Shown here piece by piece: positions 43,689-57,265 of a stretch of DNA of 64,000 bases (positions are counted from its first letter, which is position 1; every line of letters begins with the position of its first letter). A program made the translations under genes and the position numbers. Origin of the DNA: Halomonas halophila (lineage in GTDB: Bacteria > Pseudomonadota > Gammaproteobacteria > Pseudomonadales > Halomonadaceae); the NCBI RefSeq assembly GCF_030406665.1, contig NZ_CP129121.1:2108001-2172000 (forward strand). The letters run 5' to 3'. The notes below the pieces were generated by a model, which searched no databases, was not told where the DNA came from, and saw only the letters and a list, made by a program, of their open reading frames with translations.

Positions 43689-43967
43689 TCAGCTGGTGGC
43701 TTCCCGGGCCAGCGACAGAGCGTCGCCGGAAACATCGATGTGAGTCTCGGCGCTGTGGCTCAGCAGGCTGGCGCGAGCCTCCTTCATGGCCCAGCTGTCG
43801 CCATCGGCCTGGTCGACATCGACCTGCACATTCGAGGCCTGATGACTCGGCGCCGAGAGCGGCTGCTGGTTGAGTTGCAGGGCACGCTCGGAGGCGTTGT
43901 CGTGAGCCTGGGCGGCCAGCGGCAGGGCAGCGATCAGCAGAGCGGAAAGGGTCAGTTTGGTGTTCAT
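43689..43967 (-). CDS. Small exported protein, downstream copy of a tandem pair
   Basis: 92 residues: a signal peptide (LTLSALLIAALPLAAQA, cleavage before HDNASERA), then a 70-residue mature part with QLNQQPLSAPSHQASNVQVD and AMKEARASLLSHSAETHIDV. It is almost the same as the gene 345 bp upstream and identical over the first 54 residues. AAGGAGATG precedes the ATG. Unknown function; no motif recognised. Confidence 0.75.
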   Translation of the reverse strand: MNTKLTLSALLIAALPLAAQAHDNASERALQLNQQPLSAPSHQASNVQVDVDQADGDSWAMKEARASLLSHSAETHIDVSGDALSLAREATS

Positions 43968-44033
43968 GAAGCATCTCCTTCGAAAGGCAATGAATGTTGG
44001 ATAACGGAGCGAACTCGGTCGCCTGGCGTCGTG

Positions 44034-44312
44034 TTAGCCAGTCGCCTGCTTGGCCAGGGTCAGCGGATCGCCGGAAACATCGATGTGAGTCTCGTCGCTG
44101 TGGCTCGGCAGGCTGGCGCGAGCCTCCTTCATGGCCCTGCTGTCGCCATTGGCCTGGTCGACATCGACCTGCACGTTCGAGGCCTGATGACTCGGCGCCG
44201 AGAGCGGCTGCTGGTTGAGTTGCAGGGCACGCTCGGAGGCGTTGTCGTGAGCCTGGGCGGCCAGCGGCAGTGCGGCGATCAGCAGGGCGGAAAGGGTCAG
44301 TTTGGTGTTCAT
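44034..44312 (-). CDS. Small exported protein, upstream copy of a tandem pair
   Basis: 92 residues, the same layout as its sister copy, differing only in a few residues of the mature part (NGDSRAMKEARASLPSHSDE instead of DGDSWAMKEARASLLSHSAE) and at the C terminus. AAGGAGG precedes the ATG. The AT-rich upstream region holds a perfect palindrome (44411-44433) that could be an operator. Two nearly identical copies suggest recent duplication and perhaps dosage selection. Confidence 0.75.
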   Translation of the reverse strand: MNTKLTLSALLIAALPLAAQAHDNASERALQLNQQPLSAPSHQASNVQVDVDQANGDSRAMKEARASLPSHSDETHIDVSGDPLTLAKQATG

Positions 44313-44410
44313 GATGGGCCTCCTTCGGGCGCGGGATGAGGTGAAAGATGGCGTGTCCCGATGACTTGTTAGAAAGCTTACAGTTCAATATTTACGAACA
44401 AAAGCGGCTT

Positions 44411-44433
44411 AAATCGAAATATATTTTCGATTT
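44411..44433. promoter_or_regulatory. AT-rich palindrome upstream of the tandem exported proteins
   Basis: AAATCGAAA (44411-44419) and TTTCGATTT (44425-44433) are a perfect 9-bp inverted repeat with a 5-base centre, about 100 bp before the upstream copy. It is probably an operator or part of the promoter; no regulator can be named. Confidence 0.45.
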
Positions 44434-44486
44434 AATAGAATAAAATAACGAGTGGCAGGTGCCGGCCCAGCGGGTCACGTGAACGC

Positions 44487-44518
44487 AGAGAGGCACGGGC
44501 GGTTACCCGTGCCTCTCT
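44487..44518 (-). terminator. Hairpin downstream of the methyltransferase gene
   Basis: A perfect 13-bp stem AGAGAGGCACGGG / CCCGTGCCTCTCT with loop CGGTTA lies 41 bases after the stop of the minus-strand methyltransferase. The U-tract is missing on both strands. Confidence 0.6.
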
Positions 44519-44558
44519 GGGTGGTGAACGGCGACGCGCCACCGCGCCATCGGAAGGT

Positions 44559-45473
44559 TCAGCCGTGGGACTTGCGGGCGACGATCGTCCAGGAACTCGA
44601 CCCCATCACGATCCTGCCGCCCTGCTCGAAGGGCGTCAGCGCCTTGCGCAGCGCCGCCTCGATGTCGGGACGCTGCCGCTCGGCCTCCTCGCCGGCCTCG
44701 CGGAACACCTCTCCCGCCGGACCCAGCGCCAGCTGGAAACGCACCGCCTCCTCCACCGAGTCGCCCACCTCGACCGGGCCGTCGTTGCGGCCGAAACCGA
44801 TGTCGGTAAAGCCGGCGATCTCGAGCTGCTGGCGGACCGTGTCGGGATCGGCCATCGAGAAGGGCCCGGGGCCACAGCTGCGCGCGTTGTCACCGGGAGG
44901 CGGCAGGAAGTCGAGCACCACCTCCTTCGGCAGCCCCAACCAGGGATTGTCGGCGATATCGCGCCAGACGATGAACACCAGCTCCCCGCCGGGCTTCAGG
45001 GCCTGGAAGACGTTGCGCATGGCGGGGACCGGATGCTCGAAGAACATCATGCCGAAGCGCGAGAAGCACAGGTCGAAGTGCGCGGCGAAGGCGTAGTGCT
45101 CGACGTCGGCGGCCTCGAAGCGCACGTTGCGAACACCGGCTTCCTCGGCGCGACGCCGTGCGTCCTCGAGAAAGGCGTCGACGCAGTCGATGCCCAGCAC
45201 CTCGCCCTCGGGGCCGGTCATTCGCGCAAGCTGAATGGCGGTATCGCCCCAGCCGCAACCCACGTCGAGAACGCGCGAGCCGGGGGACAGCTCCAGCTCC
45301 TCGAGGGCCACCCGGCTGTGGTAGCTGAGGCCATTCATCAGGATGTGCTGGTAGCGGTTGAACTTGTCGGCCAGCGTATCGTTCCAGAAGGCGACGTAGT
45401 CGCTGGGCGAGGACATTCCGGCCGACGGCGGGGATGGGGAGGATGAGGAGGGAAAAGCGGAAGGCGTGCTCAT
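44559..45473 (-). CDS. Class I SAM-dependent methyltransferase
   Basis: 304 residues. Motif I is VLDVGCGWGDTAIQLA (SAM binding), the acidic motif II is GIDCVDAF, and FEAADVEHY follows. ALKPGGELVFIVWRD is motif III. It is a UbiE/Methyltransf_25-like fold with a low-complexity Ser/Pro N terminus (SAFPSSSSPSPPSAG). Start at 45473 after GGGAGACC. The acceptor substrate is unknown. It lies downstream of the monooxygenase gene on the same strand but 226 bp away. Confidence 0.82.
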   Translation of the reverse strand: MSTPSAFPSSSSPSPPSAGMSSPSDYVAFWNDTLADKFNRYQHILMNGLSYHSRVALEELELSPGSRVLDVGCGWGDTAIQLARMTGPEGEVLGIDCVDAFLEDARRRAEEAGVRNVRFEAADVEHYAFAAHFDLCFSRFGMMFFEHPVPAMRNVFQALKPGGELVFIVWRDIADNPWLGLPKEVVLDFLPPPGDNARSCGPGPFSMADPDTVRQQLEIAGFTDIGFGRNDGPVEVGDSVEEAVRFQLALGPAGEVFREAGEEAERQRPDIEAALRKALTPFEQGGRIVMGSSSWTIVARKSHG

Positions 45474-45699
45474 GACGGTCTCCCTTGGCGTGCCGGGTGG
45501 CACGTCCGAAGAACAGGAACCGCATGTCGGCAGGAGACCGTCCCTATCGCCCCTGTCGGCATCGCGGGGCTCGTTCTCTTAGTTCTAGCAGGTGCGCGTT
45601 ATATGAGCAGGCTCGGCGGTCGGCCCCGAGGCGAACGCCCGGTGACACACGCAAGCGCCCTCCCGGAATCGGGAGGACGCGGAGACCGTGCGCCGACGT

Positions 45700-47496
45700 T
45701 CAGCTCAGGTGGTGAACTTCCTGCAGGCCATAGACGGGCGTGGGGATGCCCTCCAGCCGGGCCTTGAGCTGCAGTGCCAGGTACTGGGAGTAGTGGCGGG
45801 ACTGGTGCAGGTTGCCGCCGTGGAACCACAGCGCCTGCTGCTGGGTCGGCTTCCACATGTTGCGCAGTTCGCCCTCCCAGGGGCCCGGATCCTTGGGCGT
45901 GTCGGAGCCCATGCCCCAGCACTTGCCGACCTTGTCGGCGACGTCCTGGGAGATGATCCGCGCCGCCCAGCCGTTCATCGAGCCGTAGCCGGTGGCGTAG
46001 ACGATCAGGTCCGCGGGCAGCTCCGAGCCGTCGGTCAGGGTCACCGAGTGCGGGTTGATGCGCTCGATGCTCACACCGCTGCGCAGCTTGATGTCGCCGT
46101 TGGCCACCAGATCACAGGCGCCCACGTCGATGTAGTAGCCGGAGCCGCGACGCAGATACTTCAGGAACAGGCCGGAGTCGTCGGCGCCGAAGTCGAGCAG
46201 GAAGCCGGCCGCCTCGAGCCGGCGATAGAAGTCGGCGTCGCGCTCGCGGATGGCGTCGAAGGCAGCGCGCTGGAAGTCCGGCAGCACCTTGTAGGGGATC
46301 GAGGCGAAGATCAGGTCGGCCTTGTGATGATCGATGCCGTTCTGCAGCGCCTGCTCGGAGTAGAGCGGCCCCAGCGCCTCCTCCATCAGCGAGTCGGACT
46401 TCACCACGTGGGTGGAGGAGCGCTGCAGCATGGTCACGTCGGCGTCGTGCTCCCACAGCGCCGCACAGATGTCATGGGCGGAGTTGTTGGAGCCCACCAC
46501 CACGACCTTCTTGCCGCGATAGGCATCCGGCCCCGGGTGCTGGCTGGAATGCTGCTGCTCGCCCTCGAAGGTCTCGGCACCGGGGAACTGCGGCACGTTG
46601 GGCATGCCGGACATGCCGGTGGCCAGCACCAGCTGCTTCGGCCGCAGGGTCACCCGCTCGCCGTCGCGATTGACCTCGACCACCCACTCGCCGCTGGCCT
46701 CGTCGAAGCGCGCGCTCTCGCACTCGGTGGAACTCCAGTAGTTGAGCTCCATCACCTTGGTGTACATCTCCAGCCAGTCGCCGACCTTGTCCTTGGGCGC
46801 GAACACCGGCCAGTTGTCCGGGAAGGGAATATAGGGCATGTGGTCGTACCACACCGGGTCGTGCAGGCACAGCGACTTGTAGCGGTTGCGCCAGGAATCC
46901 CCCGCCCGCGGATTCTTCTCGATCACGATGGTCGGCACGTTCATCTGCCGCAGGCGCGCCGCCAGGCCGATGCCGCCCTGGCCGCCGCCGATGATCACGC
47001 AGTAGGGCTGACGCTGGTAGCCGAGCTCGGCCTCCTCGCGCTGGCGGGCCTCCAGCCAGGTCTCGCGCTGCTTGTTGGCACCGTGTTCGGCACCCTTGGG
47101 ACGCTTGAGGCCGCTGGGCTCGGGAAAGTCCTTGAGTTCGCGCATGGCGGTCAGCAGCGTCCAGCAGCGGCCGTCCTTCAGGCGCAGCAGGCCCTTGCCC
47201 CGCGCCTCGGCGGTCTCGAAGGTGAACCAGGCCTCGACGACGCCAGCGGCCTCGCTGGCCTCGCCGTCCAGCTGCCAGTTCGAGGGCGCGACGCGATCCA
47301 GCGTCGCGTCGAGCATCGACTGGATCTCGTCCGGGCCTTCCAGCGTCTTGAGGTTCCAGGTGAAGGCGATCAGGTCGCGCCAGTAGCATTCCTCGCTGAA
47401 CAGCGAGAGAACCCGCGCGATATCGCGTTGCGTCAGGGCGGCATCGAAGTCATCGAGCCATTGCCGGGCGATCTGAGTGGGCGTGCGTGCGGTCAT
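45700..47496 (-). CDS. Flavin-containing monooxygenase with N-terminal SnoaL/NTF2-like domain
   Basis: 598 residues. Residues 1-150 look like an NTF2/SnoaL fold (ALTQRDIARVLSLFSEECYWRD). The flavin domain begins with GGGQGGIGLAARL near residue 170, the NADPH motif is VVGSNNSAHDIC, and ATGYGSMNG is the late FMO signature. This fused form is common beside AcoR-like regulators in bacteria. It oxygenates a small molecule (amine, sulfide or ketone) using NADPH and O2. A sigma-54 promoter lies just upstream and its likely activator gene is divergent. Confidence 0.88.
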   Translation of the reverse strand: MTARTPTQIARQWLDDFDAALTQRDIARVLSLFSEECYWRDLIAFTWNLKTLEGPDEIQSMLDATLDRVAPSNWQLDGEASEAAGVVEAWFTFETAEARGKGLLRLKDGRCWTLLTAMRELKDFPEPSGLKRPKGAEHGANKQRETWLEARQREEAELGYQRQPYCVIIGGGQGGIGLAARLRQMNVPTIVIEKNPRAGDSWRNRYKSLCLHDPVWYDHMPYIPFPDNWPVFAPKDKVGDWLEMYTKVMELNYWSSTECESARFDEASGEWVVEVNRDGERVTLRPKQLVLATGMSGMPNVPQFPGAETFEGEQQHSSQHPGPDAYRGKKVVVVGSNNSAHDICAALWEHDADVTMLQRSSTHVVKSDSLMEEALGPLYSEQALQNGIDHHKADLIFASIPYKVLPDFQRAAFDAIRERDADFYRRLEAAGFLLDFGADDSGLFLKYLRRGSGYYIDVGACDLVANGDIKLRSGVSIERINPHSVTLTDGSELPADLIVYATGYGSMNGWAARIISQDVADKVGKCWGMGSDTPKDPGPWEGELRNMWKPTQQQALWFHGGNLHQSRHYSQYLALQLKARLEGIPTPVYGLQEVHHLS

Positions 47497-47557
47497 GGCG
47501 TATCTCCGCTTGTTATTGGTGATGTGTGATCGTTATCGGGTCACGCCCCCAGTCACT

Positions 47558-47573
47558 GGCAGCATTCGTGCCA
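47558..47573 (-). promoter_or_regulatory. Sigma-54 (-24/-12) promoter of the flavin monooxygenase gene
   Basis: On the minus strand TGGCACGAATGCTGCC matches the consensus TGGCACG-N4-TTGCW, with one change in the -12 part, and the invariant GG and GC are 10 bases apart. The start codon lies about 60 bases downstream. Confidence 0.82.
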
Positions 47574-47662
47574 GATCGTCGGGCATCGACAACAAACCAC
47601 TGATAAAGAAGATAAAACCTCAACCATCACGCGCCGGATCGATAGGCCAGTGCACGGCGCAA

Positions 47663-47692
47663 TGTCACAGCTGTACCCCGTACGCCGTGACA
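47663..47692. promoter_or_regulatory. Candidate enhancer site for the sigma-54 activator
   Basis: TGTCAC-N18-GTGACA is a perfect inverted repeat about 100 bp upstream of the sigma-54 promoter, a normal distance for enhancer binding. A related half-site (ACCTGTCACC) follows near 47701-47710. Together with the promoter, this accounts for most of the 343-bp divergent gap. Confidence 0.55.
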
Positions 47693-47839
47693 GCCCGCGT
47701 TACACCTGTCACCCCCGACCAAGGGCGAAGTCCGTGCCGATTGACGCCCGCGCGCAGCGGCATAGGCTGAACGGAGCGCATCGACACATCACAACAACAT
47801 CACAAGAGCCGCCATCAGGCGGCCCGAGCGGAGGCAGCC

Positions 47840-49843
<2,004 letters not shown>

Positions 49844-50038
49844 GGCACCAGGGCGACGGCGGCCGCCCTGCTTCTGCCGCCTCCTGCTTGCGCGCCCCTC
49901 TCACTCTTCACTCTCACGCTGATCTCTTCCTGATGCCGTCCGGCTTCTATGCTCAAGACACGGCTCTTCACGATCACGGCTCTTCACTATCGCAATCCTG
50001 CACGATCACGACCTTGGTCTAGGCCTCAAAGCCTGCAC

Positions 50039-50054
50039 TTTACGTTAACGTCAA
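50039..50054. promoter_or_regulatory. Palindrome resembling a LiuR operator, upstream of liuA
   Basis: TTTACGTTAACGTCAA is a near-perfect palindrome with core ACGTTAACGT, similar to the sites I recall for the MerR-type regulator LiuR of branched-chain amino-acid degradation genes. It lies 78 bp before the liuA start. No liuR gene is in the window. Confidence 0.5.
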
Positions 50055-50131
50055 CCAACCCTAGGCTGGACCACAACAGCCGAGCACTCAAACGCTCCCG
50101 GACCGACCAACAACGAACGGAGATCGCCGCC

Positions 50132-51301
50132 ATGCACGCCCCCTACACGCCCCTCGACTTCGGCCTCGACGACGAGCTCAACATGCTGCGCGATCACGTC
50201 AACGCCTTCGCCCGCGACGAGATCGCCCAGCGCGCCGCCGAGATCGACGCGAACAACGCATTTCCCGCCGACCTGTGGCGGAAGTTCGGCGACATGGGCC
50301 TGCTCGGCATCACCGTGCCCGAGGAGGACGGCGGCGCCGGCATGGGCTATCTCGCCCACTGCATCGCCATGGAGGAGATTTCCCGCGCCAGCGCCTCGGT
50401 GGGACTCTCCTTTGGGGCCCACTCCAACCTGTGCGTGAACCAGCTCAAGCTCAACGGCAATGCCGAGCAGAAGGCGAAGTACCTGCCGAAGCTGATCAGC
50501 GGCGAGCACGTGGGGGCGCTGGCCATGTCCGAGCCGGGCGCCGGCTCCGACGTGGTCTCCATGAAGCTGCGCGCCCGCCAGGAAGGCGACCGCTTCATCC
50601 TCGACGGCAACAAGATGTGGATCACCAACGGCCCCGACGCCGACGTGCTGGTGGTCTACGCCAAGACCGATCCCGACGCCGGCTCCAAGGGCATCACCGC
50701 CTTCATCATCGAGAAGGACATGCCCGGCTTCTCCACCGCCCAGAAGCTCGACAAGCTCGGCATGCGCGGCTCCAACACCTGCGAGCTGGTGTTCCAGGGC
50801 TGCGAGGTGCCGGCCGAGAACGTGCTCGGCGAGGTCAACAAGGGCGCGCGGGTGCTGATGAGCGGGCTCGACTTCGAGCGCACCGTGCTGGCCGCCGGCC
50901 CCATCGGCATCATGCAGGCCGCCATGGACGTGGTGGTGCCCTATATCCACGAGCGCAAGCAGTTCGACCAGGCCATCGGCGAGTTCCAGCTGGTGCAGGG
51001 CAAGGTGGCCGACATGCTCACCACCCTGAACGCCTGCCGCGCCTATCTCTACGCCGTGGCCGGCGCCTGCGACCGCGGCCATACCTCACGCAAGGACGCC
51101 GCCGGCGTGATCCTCTACTGCGCCGAGAAGGCCACCCAGGTGGCGCTGGACGCCATCCAGCTGCTCGGCGGCAACGGCTACATCAACGAGTACCCCACCG
51201 GGCGGCTGCTGCGCGACGCCAAGCTCTACGAGATCGGTGCCGGCACCAGCGAGATTCGCCGCATGTTGATCGGCCGCGAAGTCTTCAACGAGTCAAAATA
51301 A
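50132..51301 (+). CDS. liuA: Isovaleryl-CoA dehydrogenase
   Basis: 389 residues of the acyl-CoA dehydrogenase fold. Flavin and substrate motifs are ALAMSEPGAGSDVVSM and MWITNGPDAD. The catalytic base is expected to be the Glu in MSGLDFERTVLAAGP, the position characteristic of isovaleryl-CoA dehydrogenases, and not the usual C-terminal Glu. QLLGGNGYINEYPTGRLLRDAK is the family end. It is the first gene of the leucine-catabolic operon; it oxidises isovaleryl-CoA to 3-methylcrotonyl-CoA and passes electrons to ETF. The start was chosen by homology. Confidence 0.93.
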   Translation: MHAPYTPLDFGLDDELNMLRDHVNAFARDEIAQRAAEIDANNAFPADLWRKFGDMGLLGITVPEEDGGAGMGYLAHCIAMEEISRASASVGLSFGAHSNLCVNQLKLNGNAEQKAKYLPKLISGEHVGALAMSEPGAGSDVVSMKLRARQEGDRFILDGNKMWITNGPDADVLVVYAKTDPDAGSKGITAFIIEKDMPGFSTAQKLDKLGMRGSNTCELVFQGCEVPAENVLGEVNKGARVLMSGLDFERTVLAAGPIGIMQAAMDVVVPYIHERKQFDQAIGEFQLVQGKVADMLTTLNACRAYLYAVAGACDRGHTSRKDAAGVILYCAEKATQVALDAIQLLGGNGYINEYPTGRLLRDAKLYEIGAGTSEIRRMLIGREVFNESK

Positions 51302-51306
51302 GCCAG

Positions 51307-51386
51307 AAGCGGGAAGCTTGAAGCTTGAAGGACTGCCACTTCTCTCTCGGGGTTTCTTCCAGCTTCCGGCTTCGAGCTTCCCGCTT
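51307..51386 (+). repeat. Long inverted repeat between liuA and liuB
   Basis: Bases 51307-51324 can pair with 51369-51386 over 18 bp with a single G-T pair (AAGCGGGAAGCTTGAAGC with GCTTCGAGCTTCCCGCTT). The sequence is built of GAAGC-like words. It lies inside the operon directly before the liuB ribosome site, so it may stabilise or attenuate the transcript. Confidence 0.8.
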
Positions 51387-51403
51387 TTATCCCGGAGGGA
51401 TAA

Positions 51404-53011
<1,608 letters not shown>

Positions 53012-53057
53012 GCGCTTCGCGCCGGCGACGAGCCACGGGCGGCGGGCCACGAGCTGT

Positions 53058-53127
53058 CCCGAAGCCCGAAGCCCGAAGCCCGAAGCCCGAAGCCCGAAGC
53101 CCGAAGCCCGAAGCCCGAAGCCCGAAG
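53058..53127 (+). repeat. Ten perfect tandem copies of the heptamer CCCGAAG
   Basis: The repeat fills most of the liuB-liuC gap and ends 16 bp before the liuC start. Because the unit is 7 bp, gain or loss of copies would change the spacing between genes. Confidence 0.97.
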
Positions 53128-53143
53128 CAAGCAGGGTACCGAT

Positions 53144-53964
53144 ATGACGACACAGACATATTCAAGACTCGAGATCGACGACCGCGGCGTGGCCCGGCTG
53201 ACGCTCGACCGCCCCGAGGTCCACAACGCCTTCGACGATCACCTGATCGGCGAGCTCAACGACCACCTGCGCCGCGCCGGCGAGCTCGCCCACCGCGGCG
53301 AGGTGCGCCTGCTGGTGCTGGCCTCGAAAGGCAAGAACTTCTCCGCCGGCGCCGATCTGCACTGGATGAAGCGCATGGCCGACTACGACTTCGAGGACAA
53401 CCTGGTCGACGCCCGCGAGCTCTCGGCGCTGATGCACGGCCTCGACACCCTGCCCTGCCCGACCGTGTGCCGCGTGCAGGGCGCGGCCTTCGGCGGCGCC
53501 GTCGGCCTGGCCGCCTGCTGCGACATCGTCGTCGCCTCCGAGAAGGCCCGCTTCTGCCTCTCCGAGGTCCGGATCGGCCTGTCGCCGGCGGTGATCAGCC
53601 CCTACGTGCAACGTGCGCTCGGCGAGCGGCAGCTGCGCCGCTACGCCCTGACCGCCGAGGTCATCGACGCGACCACCGCCCAGAAGCTCGACCTGGCCCA
53701 CTGCGTGGTCGAGCCCGACGCCCTGGACGCCGCCGTCGATGCCATGATCGACACCCTGCTGGCCACCTCGCCCCAGGCCAGCCGCGCCACCAAGGCGCTG
53801 CTGGCCGAGGTCGCCCGCGACCCCGACAGTAACGCCACCCGCGACCACACCTGCCGCATCATCAGCGAGCTGCGGGTGAGCCACGAGGGCCAGGAAGGGC
53901 TCTCGAGCTTCTTCGAAAAACGCCGCCCCGCCTGGGCCCCGGATTCCGACACGGAGCGCCATTC

Positions 53965-53968
<4 letters not shown>
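53144..53968 (+). CDS. liuC: 3-methylglutaconyl-CoA hydratase (enoyl-CoA hydratase family)
   Basis: 274 residues of the crotonase fold. KGKNFSAGADLHWMKRM forms the first oxyanion element with FSAGADL, and QGAAFGGAVGLAACCDIVVA the second. LSEVRIGLSPAVISPYV is the catalytic region. The HWMKRMA segment is typical of LiuC/AUH-type methylglutaconyl hydratases. It hydrates 3-methylglutaconyl-CoA to HMG-CoA. Its stop overlaps the liuD ATG (ATGA). The ribosome site is weak because of the heptamer repeat just upstream. Confidence 0.92.
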
Positions 53969-56013
<2,045 letters not shown>

Positions 56014-56016
56014 CCC

Positions 56017-56916
56017 ATGACATTTCCCACTCACGTTCGCCTGGTCGAGGTCGGCCCCCGCGACGGGCTGCAGAACGAGCCCGAGGCGATCGACACCGGC
56101 ACCAAGCTGGCCCTGATCGACCGCCTGGGCGCGGCGGGCCTCACTCACATCGAGGCGGCGAGCTTCGTCTCCCCCAAGTGGGTGCCGCAGATGGCCGACC
56201 ACCGCGAGGTGATGCACGGCCTGCGCCGCCACGAGGGCGTGACCTACTCCGCCCTCACGCCCAATCTCAAGGGCCTGGAGGCCGCGCTGGAATGCGGCGT
56301 CGACGAGGTCGCGGTATTCGGCGCCGCCTCCGAGGCCTTCTCGCGGAAGAACATCAACTGCTCGGTGGCGGAATCGCTCGAGCGCTTCGCCCCGGTGCTG
56401 GAGCGCGCCCGCGAAGCCAACGTCCGCATACGCGGCTACGTCTCCTGCGTGCTCGGCTGCCCCTACGAGGGCGAGATCGCCCCCGCCAGGGTGGCCGAGG
56501 TCGCCAGGGCGCTGCATGAGATGGGCTGCTACGAGGTCTCGCTGGGCGACACCATCGGCACCGGCACCCCGCTCAAGGCCAAACGCATGCTGGAAGCCGT
56601 GGCCAGAGACGTGCCGATGGAGCGGCTCGGCGCCCACTTCCATGACACCTACGGCCAGGCGCTGGCCAACCTCTATGCCGTGCTCGAGGAAGGCATCGCG
56701 GTGATCGACAGCTCGGTGGCCGGGCTCGGCGGCTGCCCGTATGCCAAAGGCGCCTCGGGCAACGTGGCCAGCGAGGACGTGGTCTATCTGCTCGACGGCC
56801 TCGGCATCGCGCACGGCGTCGACCTGGAGAAGCTCGCCGCCGCCGGCAGCTGGGTCACCCGCGCCATCGGCCGGCCCAATCGCTCGAAGGCCGGCGTGGC
56901 ATTGAGCAGCCGCTAG
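56017..56916 (+). CDS. liuE: Hydroxymethylglutaryl-CoA lyase
   Basis: 299 residues of the HMGL-like TIM barrel. VRLVEVGPRDGLQNEP is the N-terminal active-site motif, SLGDTIGTGTP the metal site, and GLGGCPYAKGASGNVASEDV the catalytic Cys loop. It splits HMG-CoA into acetoacetate and acetyl-CoA, the last step of leucine degradation. It is the last gene of the operon. The final residues (SKAGVALSSR) differ from the ending of the duplicated fragment downstream (SKAGVALASQ). Confidence 0.94.
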   Translation: MTFPTHVRLVEVGPRDGLQNEPEAIDTGTKLALIDRLGAAGLTHIEAASFVSPKWVPQMADHREVMHGLRRHEGVTYSALTPNLKGLEAALECGVDEVAVFGAASEAFSRKNINCSVAESLERFAPVLERAREANVRIRGYVSCVLGCPYEGEIAPARVAEVARALHEMGCYEVSLGDTIGTGTPLKAKRMLEAVARDVPMERLGAHFHDTYGQALANLYAVLEEGIAVIDSSVAGLGGCPYAKGASGNVASEDVVYLLDGLGIAHGVDLEKLAAAGSWVTRAIGRPNRSKAGVALSSR

Positions 56917-56944
56917 GCGGCTGCCCTCTTTCCATAGCCACCAA

Positions 56945-57112
56945 GGCGCCTCGGGCAACGTGGCCAGCGAAGACGTGGTCTATCTGCTCGACGGCCTCGG
57001 CATCGCGCACGGCGTCGACCTGGAGAAGCTCGCCGCCGCCGGCAGCTGGATCACCCGCGCCATCGGCCGGCCCAATCGCTCGAAGGCGGGCGTGGCGCTG
57101 GCCTCGCAGTAG
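56945..57112 (+). pseudogene. Duplicated 3' end of liuE
   Basis: Bases 56945-57112 repeat 56749-56916 at an offset of 196 bp with only a few substitutions, including the reading frame to TAG. The fragment encodes the last 55 or so residues of HMG-CoA lyase and lacks a start. It looks like a remnant of a tandem duplication or of recombination with a homologue. Confidence 0.92.
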
Positions 57113-57156
57113 GCTCTCTCCCAAGAAGCTCCCCGTCAGCCCGCGCCAGAACGCAG

Positions 57157-57192
57157 AAGCCCCGAACCGGCTGACCGGCTCGGGGCTTTATT
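57157..57192. terminator. Terminator between liu operon and dabA (convergent)
   Basis: A stem AAGCCCCGA plus CCGG pairs with CCGG plus TCGGGGCTT around loop CTGA with one internal mismatch. It is followed by TATTCTGG on the plus strand. Confidence 0.8.
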
Positions 57193-57265
57193 CTGGCGCA
57201 GGCCTCACCACGGTCCGGCACCGGGACGCCGACGAACGCGGGTAGCGCTTCGGCGCGCGAGCCCG

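Noticed and set aside
53058..53127. CRISPR array
   Set aside because: The heptamers are contiguous with no spacers. It is a microsatellite. No CRISPR-like repeat-spacer pattern was seen anywhere in the window.
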